Of a DNA stretch of 22,181 nucleotides, positions 7,033 to 14,307 are shown piece by piece. The position numbers were made by a program, and so were the translations under genes. Position 1 is the first letter of the stretch, and each line of letters starts with the position of its first letter. Where the stretch lies: positions 1-22,181 of the forward strand of contig CBHROW010000041.1 of assembly GCA_966080355.1 (NCBI GenBank), read 5' to 3'. Source of the DNA: Chryseosolibacter sp966080355 (GTDB lineage: Bacteria > Bacteroidota > Bacteroidia > Cytophagales > Cyclobacteriaceae). The notes beneath the pieces are model-generated. The model was not told where the DNA came from and did no database searches. It was given only the letters and a program-made list of their open reading frames with translations.

Positions 7033-7716
7033 TTGACCACGCCAGAACACGCCATCATCGTTGCCGGAGGAAAAGGAACACGCATCAAAAGCGCAGTACC
7101 AAAACAGTTCATTCCGATCAATGGACTTCCAGTTCTGCTTCACACATTGAATGCTTTCTACCGTTATTCTGAAACCATCAAGGTGATCCTGGTAATTCCC
7201 AAAGATGATGTACAGACGTGGAAACAAATTGCTTCGGACTACAAATTCACCAAACCGATTGTTCTTGCCGAGGGTGGCGACACGCGTTTTCAATCTGTAA
7301 AAAATGGCCTGAGCAAAATTGAAGGTGGTGGCCTGGTTGCGATTCACGATGGAGTCCGGCCTCTTGTGAGCGAACACATTATTGGTGCGTCATTTCGGCT
7401 TGCTGCGATGCATGGCTCTGCAATCGCTGCTGTGAGATTGAAAGAATCCCTCCGGTCCACAAATCAAGACCAGACAAAAGCAGAAGATAGATCGAAATAC
7501 CGGCTCATTCAAACTCCGCAAACATTCGATGTGGCCTCTATTAAAAAAGCATATCAGATAAAAGAAGATGAAACACTGACGGATGATGCCAGCGTTGCCG
7601 AGCGGTCGGGTATAAAGATCTCGTTGTTTGAAGGCAGTTATCGAAACATCAAGATCACGACAGAAGAAGATCTGATCATCGCGAAAGCGTTATTGACCTC
7701 ACCTGCTGCTTTGTAG
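7033..7716 (+). CDS. ispD: 2-C-methyl-D-erythritol 4-phosphate cytidylyltransferase IspD
   Basis: IspD joins CTP and 2-C-methyl-D-erythritol 4-phosphate to CDP-methylerythritol in the non-mevalonate isoprenoid pathway. Numbering from TTG 7033 (227 residues, the usual size): nucleotide-binding AGGKGTR at 11-17 with VPKQF (K24), HDGVRP with D106, TPQTF at 161-165, TDDAS at 183-187, and NIKITTEEDL at 205-214. All the catalytic landmarks are present. No ATG is available: the frame is open back to a TGA at 6967-6969, and only TTG codons at 7006 and 7033 can start it. The 7006 TTG lies within repeat island 5 and would add nine residues unlike relatives, so 7033 is chosen. A weak AAGAGG lies 14 bp upstream. 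The gene stands alone; other pathway genes are not in the window. Confidence 0.93.
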   Translation: MTTPEHAIIVAGGKGTRIKSAVPKQFIPINGLPVLLHTLNAFYRYSETIKVILVIPKDDVQTWKQIASDYKFTKPIVLAEGGDTRFQSVKNGLSKIEGGGLVAIHDGVRPLVSEHIIGASFRLAAMHGSAIAAVRLKESLRSTNQDQTKAEDRSKYRLIQTPQTFDVASIKKAYQIKEDETLTDDASVAERSGIKISLFEGSYRNIKITTEEDLIIAKALLTSPAAL

Positions 7717-7750
7717 AAAAACTTCTACCCTTCCTCATTACTTCTCCAAA

Positions 7751-7779
7751 TTTGCCTGTCGTGTTTCCGTAAACGTTTG
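7751..7779 (+). promoter_or_regulatory. Candidate promoter of the phosphoenolpyruvate synthase gene
   Basis: TTTG (7751-7754), a 17-bp spacer and AACGTTTG (7772-7779, one mismatch to TAnnTTTG) lie about 60 bp before the start codon. The -7 box overlaps the palindrome AAACGTTT, and CCGT/ACGG flank it symmetrically, so a regulator site is possible. Confidence 0.4.
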
Positions 7780-7837
7780 AAACGGGTCATGGGAATGGTT
7801 TTTTCAATCTGATCACCCACATGAAAAACCAATCCTT

Positions 7838-10279
7838 ATGATGAATCGATATACGCTTGAACTCCACGAAGTAAAACTGGAAGACATCAACCTGGTAGGC
7901 GGGAAGAACGCTTCGCTGGGTGAAATGATGCGCAATCTATCTTCACTTGGTATCAGTATCCCGCTTGGCTTTGCGGTCACTGTTGATGCCTATTGGGATT
8001 TTCTGAAGCATAACAAGCTTGAGGGTGCCATTCGAAAGATCATCGGTGAGATGGACATGAACAACCTCATCTCCCTGCGCAAAGGTGGAATGCAGGTGCG
8101 TCAGCTTATTCGTGATGGCAAATTCCCCGAAGCACTTGAGAAAGAGATCAGCGCACGTTATAAAAAGTTATCAAACTATTACAATCAAGATGCGACCGAT
8201 GTTGCGGTTCGCTCCAGTGCTACCGCTGAAGATCTTCCTGATACATCATTTGCCGGCCAGCAAGAAACCTATCTCAACGTGCGCGGACCGGAAGGAATTC
8301 TCGATGCCGTGAGAAATTGCTTCGCATCACTTTTCACGGATCGCGCGATCTCTTATCGTGAACATTTTAAATTCGATCACTTCGATGTAGCGCTATCGGT
8401 TTGCGTTCAGAAGATGGTTCGCTCCGATCTGGCGAGCTCTGGAGTTGCTTTTTCGCTCGACACCGAGTCTGGGTTCAAAAATGCCGTGATCATCAACGGA
8501 TCGTATGGACTTGGCGAGATGATCGTGCAGGGTGCGGTTTCCCCGGATGAATTCATCGTTTTCAAACCCACACTCGAAAAAGGATTCGCTTCGATCATCG
8601 AAAAAAATCTTGGCAAAAAAGATCGAAAAATGATCTATGGCGATGATCCCGGACAACTTACCAAAGTGGTGAATGTTCAGCGCGATCATCAAAAGAAATT
8701 CTGTCTTGAAGATGATCAGGTGATCGAGCTCGCGCAATGGGTTTGTGCCATCGAAAAATATTACAGTGACAAGAAAGGTCATTGGTGCCCGATGGATGTC
8801 GAGTGGGCGATCGATGGCTTAACCAACCAGTTGTTCATTGTTCAGGCACGGCCCGAGACCATACACTCCCGCATTGACGAAACGAAACTGGTGGAATACA
8901 AAATCCTGGAACAAGCACCGCAGAAAAGGATGTTACAAGGTATTGCTGTTGGAAATAAGATCGCCTCGGGCCGGATCGTGATCATGTATTCGCTGGATGG
9001 CCGTGATGGCTCGCACGATGGCATCGATTTTCATCAGGGCGACATTCTCGTTACCGAAATGACCGATCCTGATTGGGAGCCGATCATGAAGAAAGCGTCC
9101 GCGATTGTGACAAACAAAGGTGGAAGGACCTGTCATGCTGCAATCGTTGCGCGTGAGCTCGGGGTTCCGGCCATTGTGGGAACCGGAACCGGTACCGATT
9201 TATTAAAAGATGGAGACACGATCACAGTTTCATGTTGTGAAGGTGATGTTGGTTTTGTTTACAGCGGGAAAATTCCTTTTGAAAAACTTGAAACGGATCT
9301 GAACGATCTGCCGCACATCGAAACTCCGATCATGTTAAACGTTGCATCACCTGAGCTTGCTTTCAAATTTTCGCATATTCCAAACCATGGTGTCGGACTT
9401 GCGCGGGAAGAGTTTATCATCAACAATTATATCCAGGCGCATCCGCTCGCATTGCTCCATCATCGCGAACTTGGTGACAAAATACTCACCGAAAAGATCA
9501 ACCACCTCACCACGGGATATGAAACCGAAGAGCAGTTTTTCATTCAAAAACTTTCATATGGTGTCGGGAAGATTGCCTCAGCATTTTATCCCAACAAAGT
9601 GATCGTCCGCTTTTCCGATTTCAAAACGAATGAATATGAAAACCTGCTTGGAGGATCTTACTTCGAGCCCAAGGAGGAGAATCCAATGATCGGCTGGCGT
9701 GGTGCTTCAAGATATTATTCGGAAAAATACAGACATGCGTTCGGGCTCGAGTGTCTTGCGATCAAACGCGTTCGTGAAAAAATGGGATTGACCAATGTTG
9801 TCGTGATGATTCCATTCTGCCGGACAGTGAAAGAGCTGCACAGTGTTTATGAAGTTATGAACCAATACGGACTGGAGCGCGGCCAGAACGGACTTGAAGT
9901 TTATCTTATGGCAGAAATCCCTTCAAACATCTTATTGGCGGATGAATTCTGTAAACACATCGATGGATTCTCGATTGGCTCGAATGACCTTACGCAACTC
10001 ACACTTGGCCTCGATCGAGATTCTGCGCTGGTTGCCTCACTCTATGACGAGCGCAATACTGCAGTAAAACGGTTCATTTCAAACCTGATCAAAACAGCAA
10101 AAGCAAATGGAGTGAAGGTGGGGATTTGCGGCCAGGGCCCTTCTGATTTTCCCGACTTCGCTGAATTTCTTGTTGAAGAAGGAATTGACTCGATTTCAGT
10201 GACACCGGATTCGGTGCTTAACACGATCAGAACGTTGGCTAAGGTTAATCGAAATATTACGGCCGAGGAACTTGCCTAA
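7838..10279 (+). CDS. ppsA: Phosphoenolpyruvate synthase (pyruvate, water dikinase)
   Basis: Converts pyruvate, ATP and water to phosphoenolpyruvate, AMP and phosphate, the entry step of gluconeogenesis from pyruvate. The 813 residues (E. coli enzyme 792) hold the three expected domains in order: an ATP-binding PPDK_N domain (about 15-345, with VGGKNASLGEM at 20-30, VRSSATAEDLP at 124-134 and QARPETI at 336-342), the swivelling phosphohistidine domain (about 375-475) with catalytic H433 in GGRTCHAAIVARE, and the C-terminal TIM barrel with GSNDLTQLTLGLDRDS (714-729) and the catalytic cysteine C764 in VGICGQGPSD. It is water dikinase rather than phosphate dikinase by this motif set and by length. 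No PEP synthase regulatory kinase (PSRP/DUF299) is adjacent. The start ATG-ATG at 7838 overlaps the stop of a six-codon open frame (7821-7841). Confidence 0.95.
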   Translation: MMNRYTLELHEVKLEDINLVGGKNASLGEMMRNLSSLGISIPLGFAVTVDAYWDFLKHNKLEGAIRKIIGEMDMNNLISLRKGGMQVRQLIRDGKFPEALEKEISARYKKLSNYYNQDATDVAVRSSATAEDLPDTSFAGQQETYLNVRGPEGILDAVRNCFASLFTDRAISYREHFKFDHFDVALSVCVQKMVRSDLASSGVAFSLDTESGFKNAVIINGSYGLGEMIVQGAVSPDEFIVFKPTLEKGFASIIEKNLGKKDRKMIYGDDPGQLTKVVNVQRDHQKKFCLEDDQVIELAQWVCAIEKYYSDKKGHWCPMDVEWAIDGLTNQLFIVQARPETIHSRIDETKLVEYKILEQAPQKRMLQGIAVGNKIASGRIVIMYSLDGRDGSHDGIDFHQGDILVTEMTDPDWEPIMKKASAIVTNKGGRTCHAAIVARELGVPAIVGTGTGTDLLKDGDTITVSCCEGDVGFVYSGKIPFEKLETDLNDLPHIETPIMLNVASPELAFKFSHIPNHGVGLAREEFIINNYIQAHPLALLHHRELGDKILTEKINHLTTGYETEEQFFIQKLSYGVGKIASAFYPNKVIVRFSDFKTNEYENLLGGSYFEPKEENPMIGWRGASRYYSEKYRHAFGLECLAIKRVREKMGLTNVVVMIPFCRTVKELHSVYEVMNQYGLERGQNGLEVYLMAEIPSNILLADEFCKHIDGFSIGSNDLTQLTLGLDRDSALVASLYDERNTAVKRFISNLIKTAKANGVKVGICGQGPSDFPDFAEFLVEEGIDSISVTPDSVLNTIRTLAKVNRNITAEELA

Positions 10280-10285
10280 GTTTAC

Positions 10286-10353
10286 AATTTCTGATTTCCG
10301 ATTGAGTCAAGACCAGCCTCCAAGGTCTGTTTTCCAATCAGAAATCAGAAATT
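10286..10353. repeat. Intergenic word-repeat island 6 (AAATCAGAA), long hairpin
   Basis: AATTTCTGATTTCCGATTG (10286-10304) and CAATCAGAAATCAGAAATT (10335-10353) pair at 18 of 19 positions; inside, AGACC (10310-10314) faces GGTCT (10324-10328). A further copy of the word, AAATCAGAAAC, follows at 10356-10366. The single mismatch would be a G-U pair in RNA copied in the minus direction. The island lies between convergent genes, starting six bases after the ppsA stop. Confidence 0.88.
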
Positions 10354-10367
10354 TTAAATCAGAAACT

Positions 10368-10387
10368 AAAAAAGGCCTCACGGCCTT
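10368..10387 (-). terminator. Rho-independent terminator of the DUF2795 gene
   Basis: On the minus strand AAGGCC-GTGA-GGCCTT forms a 6-bp stem with a tetraloop followed by a run of T (10373-10368 region). The stem starts at the base after the TAG stop codon, an exceptionally compact gene end. Confidence 0.82.
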
Positions 10388-10609
10388 CTAATATTCGTCT
10401 TCGTTGAAAAAGAAATCTTCTTTCGTGGGGTAATCAGGCCAGATCTCCTCAATGCTTTCGTAGGGTTGACCATCGTCTTCAAGTTCCTGAAGATTTTCAA
10501 CCACCTCTAAAGGAGCACCGGAACGAATCGAGTAGTCGATAAGCTCGTCTTTCGTTGCTGGCCAGGGGGCGTCTTCGAGATAAGAGGCAAGTTCGAGTGT
10601 CCAATACAT
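10388..10609 (-). CDS. Small acidic DUF2795-family protein
   Basis: A 73-residue, strongly acidic protein (YWTLELASYLEDAPWPATK at the start, ending FFFNEDEY). I recognise the DUF2795 pattern 'LASYLEDAPWPATKDELIDYSIRSGAP', which is very highly conserved across Bacteroidota; the molecular function is unknown to me. The predicted fold is small and helical with no membrane segment or signal, so a cytoplasmic location is likely. The gene is a complete, self-contained unit: consensus promoter, perfect Shine-Dalgarno sequence, coding region and terminator within about 300 bp. The near-perfect ribosome site and acidic composition suggest high expression. It is convergent with ppsA and divergent from ettA, and shares no evident function with either. 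Confidence 0.9.
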   Translation of the reverse strand: MYWTLELASYLEDAPWPATKDELIDYSIRSGAPLEVVENLQELEDDGQPYESIEEIWPDYPTKEDFFFNEDEY

Positions 10610-10618
10610 AAATTAAGT

Positions 10619-10626
10619 CCTCCTTA
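10619..10626 (-). promoter_or_regulatory. Perfect Shine-Dalgarno site of the DUF2795 gene
   Basis: Minus-strand TAAGGAGG ends 9 nt before the ATG and can pair with the 16S rRNA 3' end at all eight positions. It stands out because the other genes in the window have no comparable site. Confidence 0.85.
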
Positions 10627-10633
10627 TTTTCCG

Positions 10634-10663
10634 CAAAAATAAACTTTAATTCATCAAAACAAA
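10634..10663 (-). promoter_or_regulatory. Consensus Bacteroidota promoter of the DUF2795 gene
   Basis: Read on the minus strand: TTTG (10663-10660), an 18-bp spacer and TATTTTTG (10641-10634), both boxes perfect. The start of transcription would fall just upstream of the Shine-Dalgarno sequence, giving a leader of roughly 20 nt. Confidence 0.78.
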
Positions 10664-10791
10664 CACCGGGTTTTCTTTATTTGAAAAGAGCAAAAAACAG
10701 GCAAAAAAGTTCATTTTAAATAGATTTCACGATAAAAATGTAACCGAGCCGCGTTTCCTCCCCCAGAACTTATCACCATATTGCGCCTCGA

Positions 10792-10807
10792 ATTCCTTCG
10801 CAGGAAT
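10792..10807 (+). other. Small hairpin in the ettA leader region
   Basis: ATTCCT-TCGC-AGGAAT is a perfect 6-bp stem with a 4-nt loop, 71 bp upstream of the ettA start. No T-run follows. No clear ettA promoter was found in the 269-bp divergent gap (10610-10878), which otherwise looks AT-rich and featureless on the DUF2795 side. Confidence 0.4.
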
Positions 10808-10878
10808 CTAAAATAGTCGAACTACTAACGAATGGAGTACGGCAGAATTGCTTAAAGGTTACTTCCACCAATCATCCT

Positions 10879-12561
10879 ATGGCAGACGAAAAGATCATTT
10901 TTTCAATGGCGGGTGTCAACAAAATCTACCCGCCTAGTAAACAGGTGCTTAAAAATATCTACTTGTCGTTCTTCTATGGCGCCAAGATCGGCGTGCTGGG
11001 TTTAAACGGCTCAGGAAAATCATCGCTTCTTCGAATTATTGCCGGTGTCGATAAGGAATTTCAAGGTGAAGTTGTGTCTGATCTCACTTTTAGCGTGGGA
11101 TTACTGGAGCAAGAACCAAAACTTGACAAAAACAAGACAGTAAAAGAAGTAGTCGAGGAAGGCGTTCAGGAAATTGCCGGACTGTTGAAAGAATTTGAAG
11201 CGATCAACGAGAAGTTCGGAGATCCTGCCGTGATTGAAGACGCTGACGCAATGGATAAATTGATCCAGAAGCAAGGAGAAATACAGGAGAAGCTCGATGC
11301 GGTCGGTGCATGGGAACTGGATCACAAACTTGAGCGTGCGATGGATGCGCTTCGTTGCCCACCCCCGGATGCGAAAATCGAATACTTGTCGGGCGGTGAG
11401 AAAAGACGAGTAGCGCTGTGTCGCTTGTTGTTACAGGAACCAGACGTGCTCCTGCTCGATGAACCCACCAACCACCTGGATGCCGAATCTGTTCATTGGC
11501 TCGAACAACACCTGAAACAATACAAGGGAACGGTGATCGCGGTAACGCACGATCGTTATTTCCTCGACAATGTTGCCGGATGGATCCTTGAGCTCGACCG
11601 TGGTGAGGGAATTCCGTGGAAAGGAAATTATTCTTCATGGCTCGACCAAAAGAAAAAGCGACTTGCCCAGGAAGAAAAAACAGAATCAAAACGGCAGAAA
11701 GCGCTCGAGCGGGAGTTGGAATGGGTACGCATGAGTCCGAAAGGGCGGCACGCGAAAGGAAAAGCGCGCTTGAATGCTTACGACAAACTGATGAGCCAGG
11801 AAACGCGCGAGAAAGAAGACAAGCTTGAGTTGTTTATTCCGCCAGGGCCACGCCTGGGTAATAAAGTGATTGAAGCGCATGGAGTAGCAAAAGCCTACGG
11901 AGATAAATTACTTTACGAGAATCTCACTTTCTCGCTTCCGCCAGCCGGAATCGTTGGAATCATCGGACCTAACGGTGCCGGAAAAACAACCCTCTTCAAA
12001 ATGATCACGGGCAAGGAGCAGCCTGATGCCGGGAAGTTTGAAGTGGGCGAAACTGTACAAATTGCCTATGTCGATCAGGAACATGATGATCTCAAGCCTG
12101 AAGATACGGTTTGGCAAGCGATCACGGGTGGCAACGAGTTGATCATGCTCGGAGGCAAAGAATTGAACTCGCGTGCTTACGTTGTAAAGTTCAATTTCAA
12201 CGTCAACGATCAGCAAAAGAAAGTGAAAGAACTTTCAGGTGGTATGCGCAACCGGGTTCATCTCGCCATCGCGCTGAAGCAAGGCGGAAATCTTCTGCTG
12301 CTCGATGAACCTACCAACGATCTTGATGTGAACACGCTTCGCGCACTTGAAGAAGCATTGGAAAATTTCGGTGGATGCGCTGTGATCATCTCTCACGATC
12401 GCTGGTTCCTCGACAGGGTTTGTACGCACATCCTGGCCTTCGAGGGCGACTCTCAGGTATTCTGGTTCGAGGGAACGTTCAGCGAGTATGAAGAGAACAA
12501 AAAGAAGCGCCTCGGTGACGATCAACCGCACCGGATCAAGTATAAGAAACTTGTCAAATAA
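10879..12561 (+). CDS. ettA: Energy-dependent translational throttle protein EttA (ABC-F)
   Basis: ABC-F proteins bind the ribosomal E site; EttA senses the ATP/ADP ratio and gates the first elongation step. The 560 residues (E. coli 555) comprise two ATP-binding cassettes without membrane segments. First cassette: Walker A GLNGSGKSS at 41-49, signature LSGGEKRR at 170-177, Walker B with LLLDEPTNHLD at 191-201. The linker at about 240-325 contains the charged PtIM arm with the characteristic WVRMSPKGRHAKGKARL. Second cassette: GPNGAGKTT at 363-371, LSGGMRNR and LLLDEPTNDLD near 470. The N-terminal FSMAGVNKIYPPSKQVLKNI and the preserved arm length identify EttA rather than Uup or a resistance-type ABC-F. 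The ATG at 10879 agrees with relatives. The next gene on the same strand follows after repeat island 7. Confidence 0.97.
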   Translation: MADEKIIFSMAGVNKIYPPSKQVLKNIYLSFFYGAKIGVLGLNGSGKSSLLRIIAGVDKEFQGEVVSDLTFSVGLLEQEPKLDKNKTVKEVVEEGVQEIAGLLKEFEAINEKFGDPAVIEDADAMDKLIQKQGEIQEKLDAVGAWELDHKLERAMDALRCPPPDAKIEYLSGGEKRRVALCRLLLQEPDVLLLDEPTNHLDAESVHWLEQHLKQYKGTVIAVTHDRYFLDNVAGWILELDRGEGIPWKGNYSSWLDQKKKRLAQEEKTESKRQKALERELEWVRMSPKGRHAKGKARLNAYDKLMSQETREKEDKLELFIPPGPRLGNKVIEAHGVAKAYGDKLLYENLTFSLPPAGIVGIIGPNGAGKTTLFKMITGKEQPDAGKFEVGETVQIAYVDQEHDDLKPEDTVWQAITGGNELIMLGGKELNSRAYVVKFNFNVNDQQKKVKELSGGMRNRVHLAIALKQGGNLLLLDEPTNDLDVNTLRALEEALENFGGCAVIISHDRWFLDRVCTHILAFEGDSQVFWFEGTFSEYEENKKKRLGDDQPHRIKYKKLVK

Positions 12562-12637
12562 TTAGCCGATGTGCCAATATGCCGATGGAACGGCTCTCTT
12601 CATTGGCATATTGGCTAATTGACCAATCGGCACATTG
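12562..12637. repeat. Intergenic word-repeat island 7 (GCCAATATGCC), long hairpin
   Basis: CCAATATGCCGATG (12573-12586) pairs with CATTGGCATATTGG (12601-12614) over 14 positions, one of which is a G-U pair in RNA of the plus direction. ATTAGCC occurs next to the left arm (12561-12567) and inverted next to the right arm (12613-12619), and GTGCCGAT/GATGTGCC words recur on the outer flanks. It fills the whole gap between the ettA stop and the next start. Confidence 0.88.
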
Positions 12638-12640
12638 AAT

Positions 12641-13009
12641 ATGCGGGCACTCATCACAATTGGCCTCCTCATCCTCTCCAACGCCTTCATGACCCTGGCA
12701 TGGTATGGCCATTTGAAATTCAAAGAGATGAAGTGGAGTCAGAACCTTCCGCTCATCTCGATCATTCTCATCAGCTGGGGAATAGCGTTGTTTGAGTACA
12801 TGTTACAGGTGCCGGCCAATCGAGCGGGGTTCAAAGAGTATGGCGGTCCATTCTCACTTGTTCAACTGAAGGTTATCCAGGAAGTGATCACGCTTGTGGT
12901 GTTCGTGATTTTTTCAGTGATATTTTTTAAGAACGAGCAGTTTAAGCTGAATCACTTTATCGGGTTTGTGTTTTTGATACTGGCGGTGTATTTCATCTTT
13001 AAAAAATAG
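12641..13009 (+). CDS. DUF486 (DMT-superfamily) membrane protein
   Basis: From the ATG at 12641 the protein has 122 residues and four hydrophobic segments (about 3-20, 34-54, 78-99, 104-120), with the family-specific central stretch SWGIALFEYMLQVPANR and FKEYGGPFSLVQLKVIQEVITL. I recognise the PF04342 (DUF486) family, small four-helix proteins related to the EamA/drug-metabolite transporter fold; transport function and substrate are not established. A TTG six bases upstream (12635) is also in frame but belongs to repeat island 7. The gene is downstream of ettA on the same strand, though the hairpin island between them argues against simple co-expression. Its stop codon is shared with the first repeat word of island 8. 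Confidence 0.88.
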   Translation: MRALITIGLLILSNAFMTLAWYGHLKFKEMKWSQNLPLISIILISWGIALFEYMLQVPANRAGFKEYGGPFSLVQLKVIQEVITLVVFVIFSVIFFKNEQFKLNHFIGFVFLILAVYFIFKK

Positions 13010-13288
13010 CTATGGCCATTAGCTATGGCGATGGCAGTGCGTAGAATCCGAACTATTGGCGCCCGATCTCTCTTCGATTTCCGCCCGCTATCATAATAGC
13101 CGCACGCAAGCATCGTCTTCCGCCTTTGAGGACAATGCGGCTGTGTGAAAAAATAGCTATGGCTTTAGCTTTGATCATGGCAACTCGTTTCAGTACAGCA
13201 GGTATCACCAGATCCGAACGTCCGCTCATTTAGTTTCAAGTAAAATACGCTGAGCCGTACGCAAAAGCTATAGCCATAGCCAACAGCC
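13001..13288. repeat. Intergenic word-repeat island 8 (TAGCTATGGC)
   Basis: TAGCTATGGC occurs at 13007-13016, 13020-13029 and 13154-13163 and is inverted as GCCATAGC at 13273-13280 (with GCTATAGCC at 13267-13275). The 16-mer AAAAAATAGCTATGGC is present twice exactly (13001-13016 and 13148-13163); its first copy includes the last codons and TAG stop of the DUF486 gene. The gap lies between convergent genes and holds no supportable reading frame. Confidence 0.87.
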
Positions 13289-14200
13289 TTAGCTGGGTCT
13301 CGTGCGCCAGCGTTCATGCATCCACACCCACTGATCGGGATGTTCGCGAATTTTGTCTTCGATGAATTTTGTTAAAACTTGCGTATTGTGTACAACGTCA
13401 TCGTCTTCGTTGCCGGTGATGTGCATAGGAATTTCCGGCAAGATCTGCATGTGCTGAAGTCCGTCTTCTCCGAGATAGACGTAAGTGGGAATTACTGCTG
13501 CACCCGTCTTTAAGGCGAGAATAGTTGCACCAGCTGGGGTTGATGCTTTTTTTCCAAAGAAGTCTACAAACACGCTTTTTACTTTCGTGTCCTGATCAAT
13601 CAGCAACGCCACCATCCCGCCTGACTTCAAAACCTTGATCATCCGAAATGTTTCACGACCGCGTTCCGTAGCAATCGCGCCAAATGCGTTGCGATAATTC
13701 CAAAGCAGCTCATTTAGTTTCTTATTCTTGAGTGGAGTACCAATGATGTTCGGCTGATATCCACGTATGGCCATATTGGTTACTTGCAAATCGAAACCAC
13801 CCAGATGGCAGGTAAGAAAAATCACGCCCTTACCTTTTGCCAGTGCAGTTTCAAAATTTTCCAAACCGGTGGTGACAAGGAATTTCTCAAGATCCGAAAG
13901 CGTTTTCACCGACCTTGAGCTTCTTAAAATATCACCGGCATTTTTCCCGAGCATTTTAAATGTACGCTTCGCGAGTTTTCGAATCTGTTGATCCGATTTT
14001 TCAGGGAATGCTATCGACAAATGATTTATAGTAAGTCTTCGTGTTTTACCCGCGAGGTGATACGCCAGACTTCCCAGTGCACCACAAATCGACAACCAAC
14101 CCTCTCGGCTGTTGACCATGGCGAACCAGATCAGAAACCGGACAAATGCATAAAGTAGATTATACCGAATTGTCCTTCGAATAGATTTCCAACTTGCCAT
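13289..14200 (-). CDS. Lysophospholipid acyltransferase, LpxL/HtrB family
   Basis: A member of the lipid A biosynthesis acyltransferase family (PF03279), which adds a secondary acyl chain to lipid A or related lipids at the inner face of the cytoplasmic membrane. From the ATG at 14200 it has 303 residues (family about 290-310). One N-terminal membrane segment (about 14-30) is followed by GKTRRLTINHLSIAFPEKS, a family signature, and the catalytic HX4D motif is H132-LGGF-D137. Later motifs include ERGRETFRM, LLIDQD, FFGKKASTPAG and the ending QWVWMHERWRTRP, all diagnostic. An upstream ATG at 14254 would add 18 atypical residues; a near-consensus TATCTTCG 6 bp before 14200 on the minus strand may be a promoter and argues for the shorter form. 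Which acyl position it modifies cannot be read from sequence. Confidence 0.92.
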   Translation of the reverse strand: MASWKSIRRTIRYNLLYAFVRFLIWFAMVNSREGWLSICGALGSLAYHLAGKTRRLTINHLSIAFPEKSDQQIRKLAKRTFKMLGKNAGDILRSSRSVKTLSDLEKFLVTTGLENFETALAKGKGVIFLTCHLGGFDLQVTNMAIRGYQPNIIGTPLKNKKLNELLWNYRNAFGAIATERGRETFRMIKVLKSGGMVALLIDQDTKVKSVFVDFFGKKASTPAGATILALKTGAAVIPTYVYLGEDGLQHMQILPEIPMHITGNEDDDVVHNTQVLTKFIEDKIREHPDQWVWMHERWRTRPS

Positions 14201-14307
14201 AACTGCGAAGATATAATAAATTGATGGTATCTGATTGGTGAGCATCCGAGTCATAAAGTGTGGCTATTTTTAACTCAGCGCTGTTAGCTGTTGGCAAAAG
14301 TGAATAA

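Noticed and set aside
13001..13288. CRISPR-like array of repeats
   Set aside because: Copies are irregularly spaced, about 10 bp long and include inverted ones; there are no uniform spacers and no cas genes.
13279..14295. 9-bp inverted repeat GCCAACAGC/GCTGTTGGC flanking the acyltransferase gene, as insertion-element ends
   Set aside because: There is no transposase, the repeat is too short, and both copies belong to locally repeated words at those borders.
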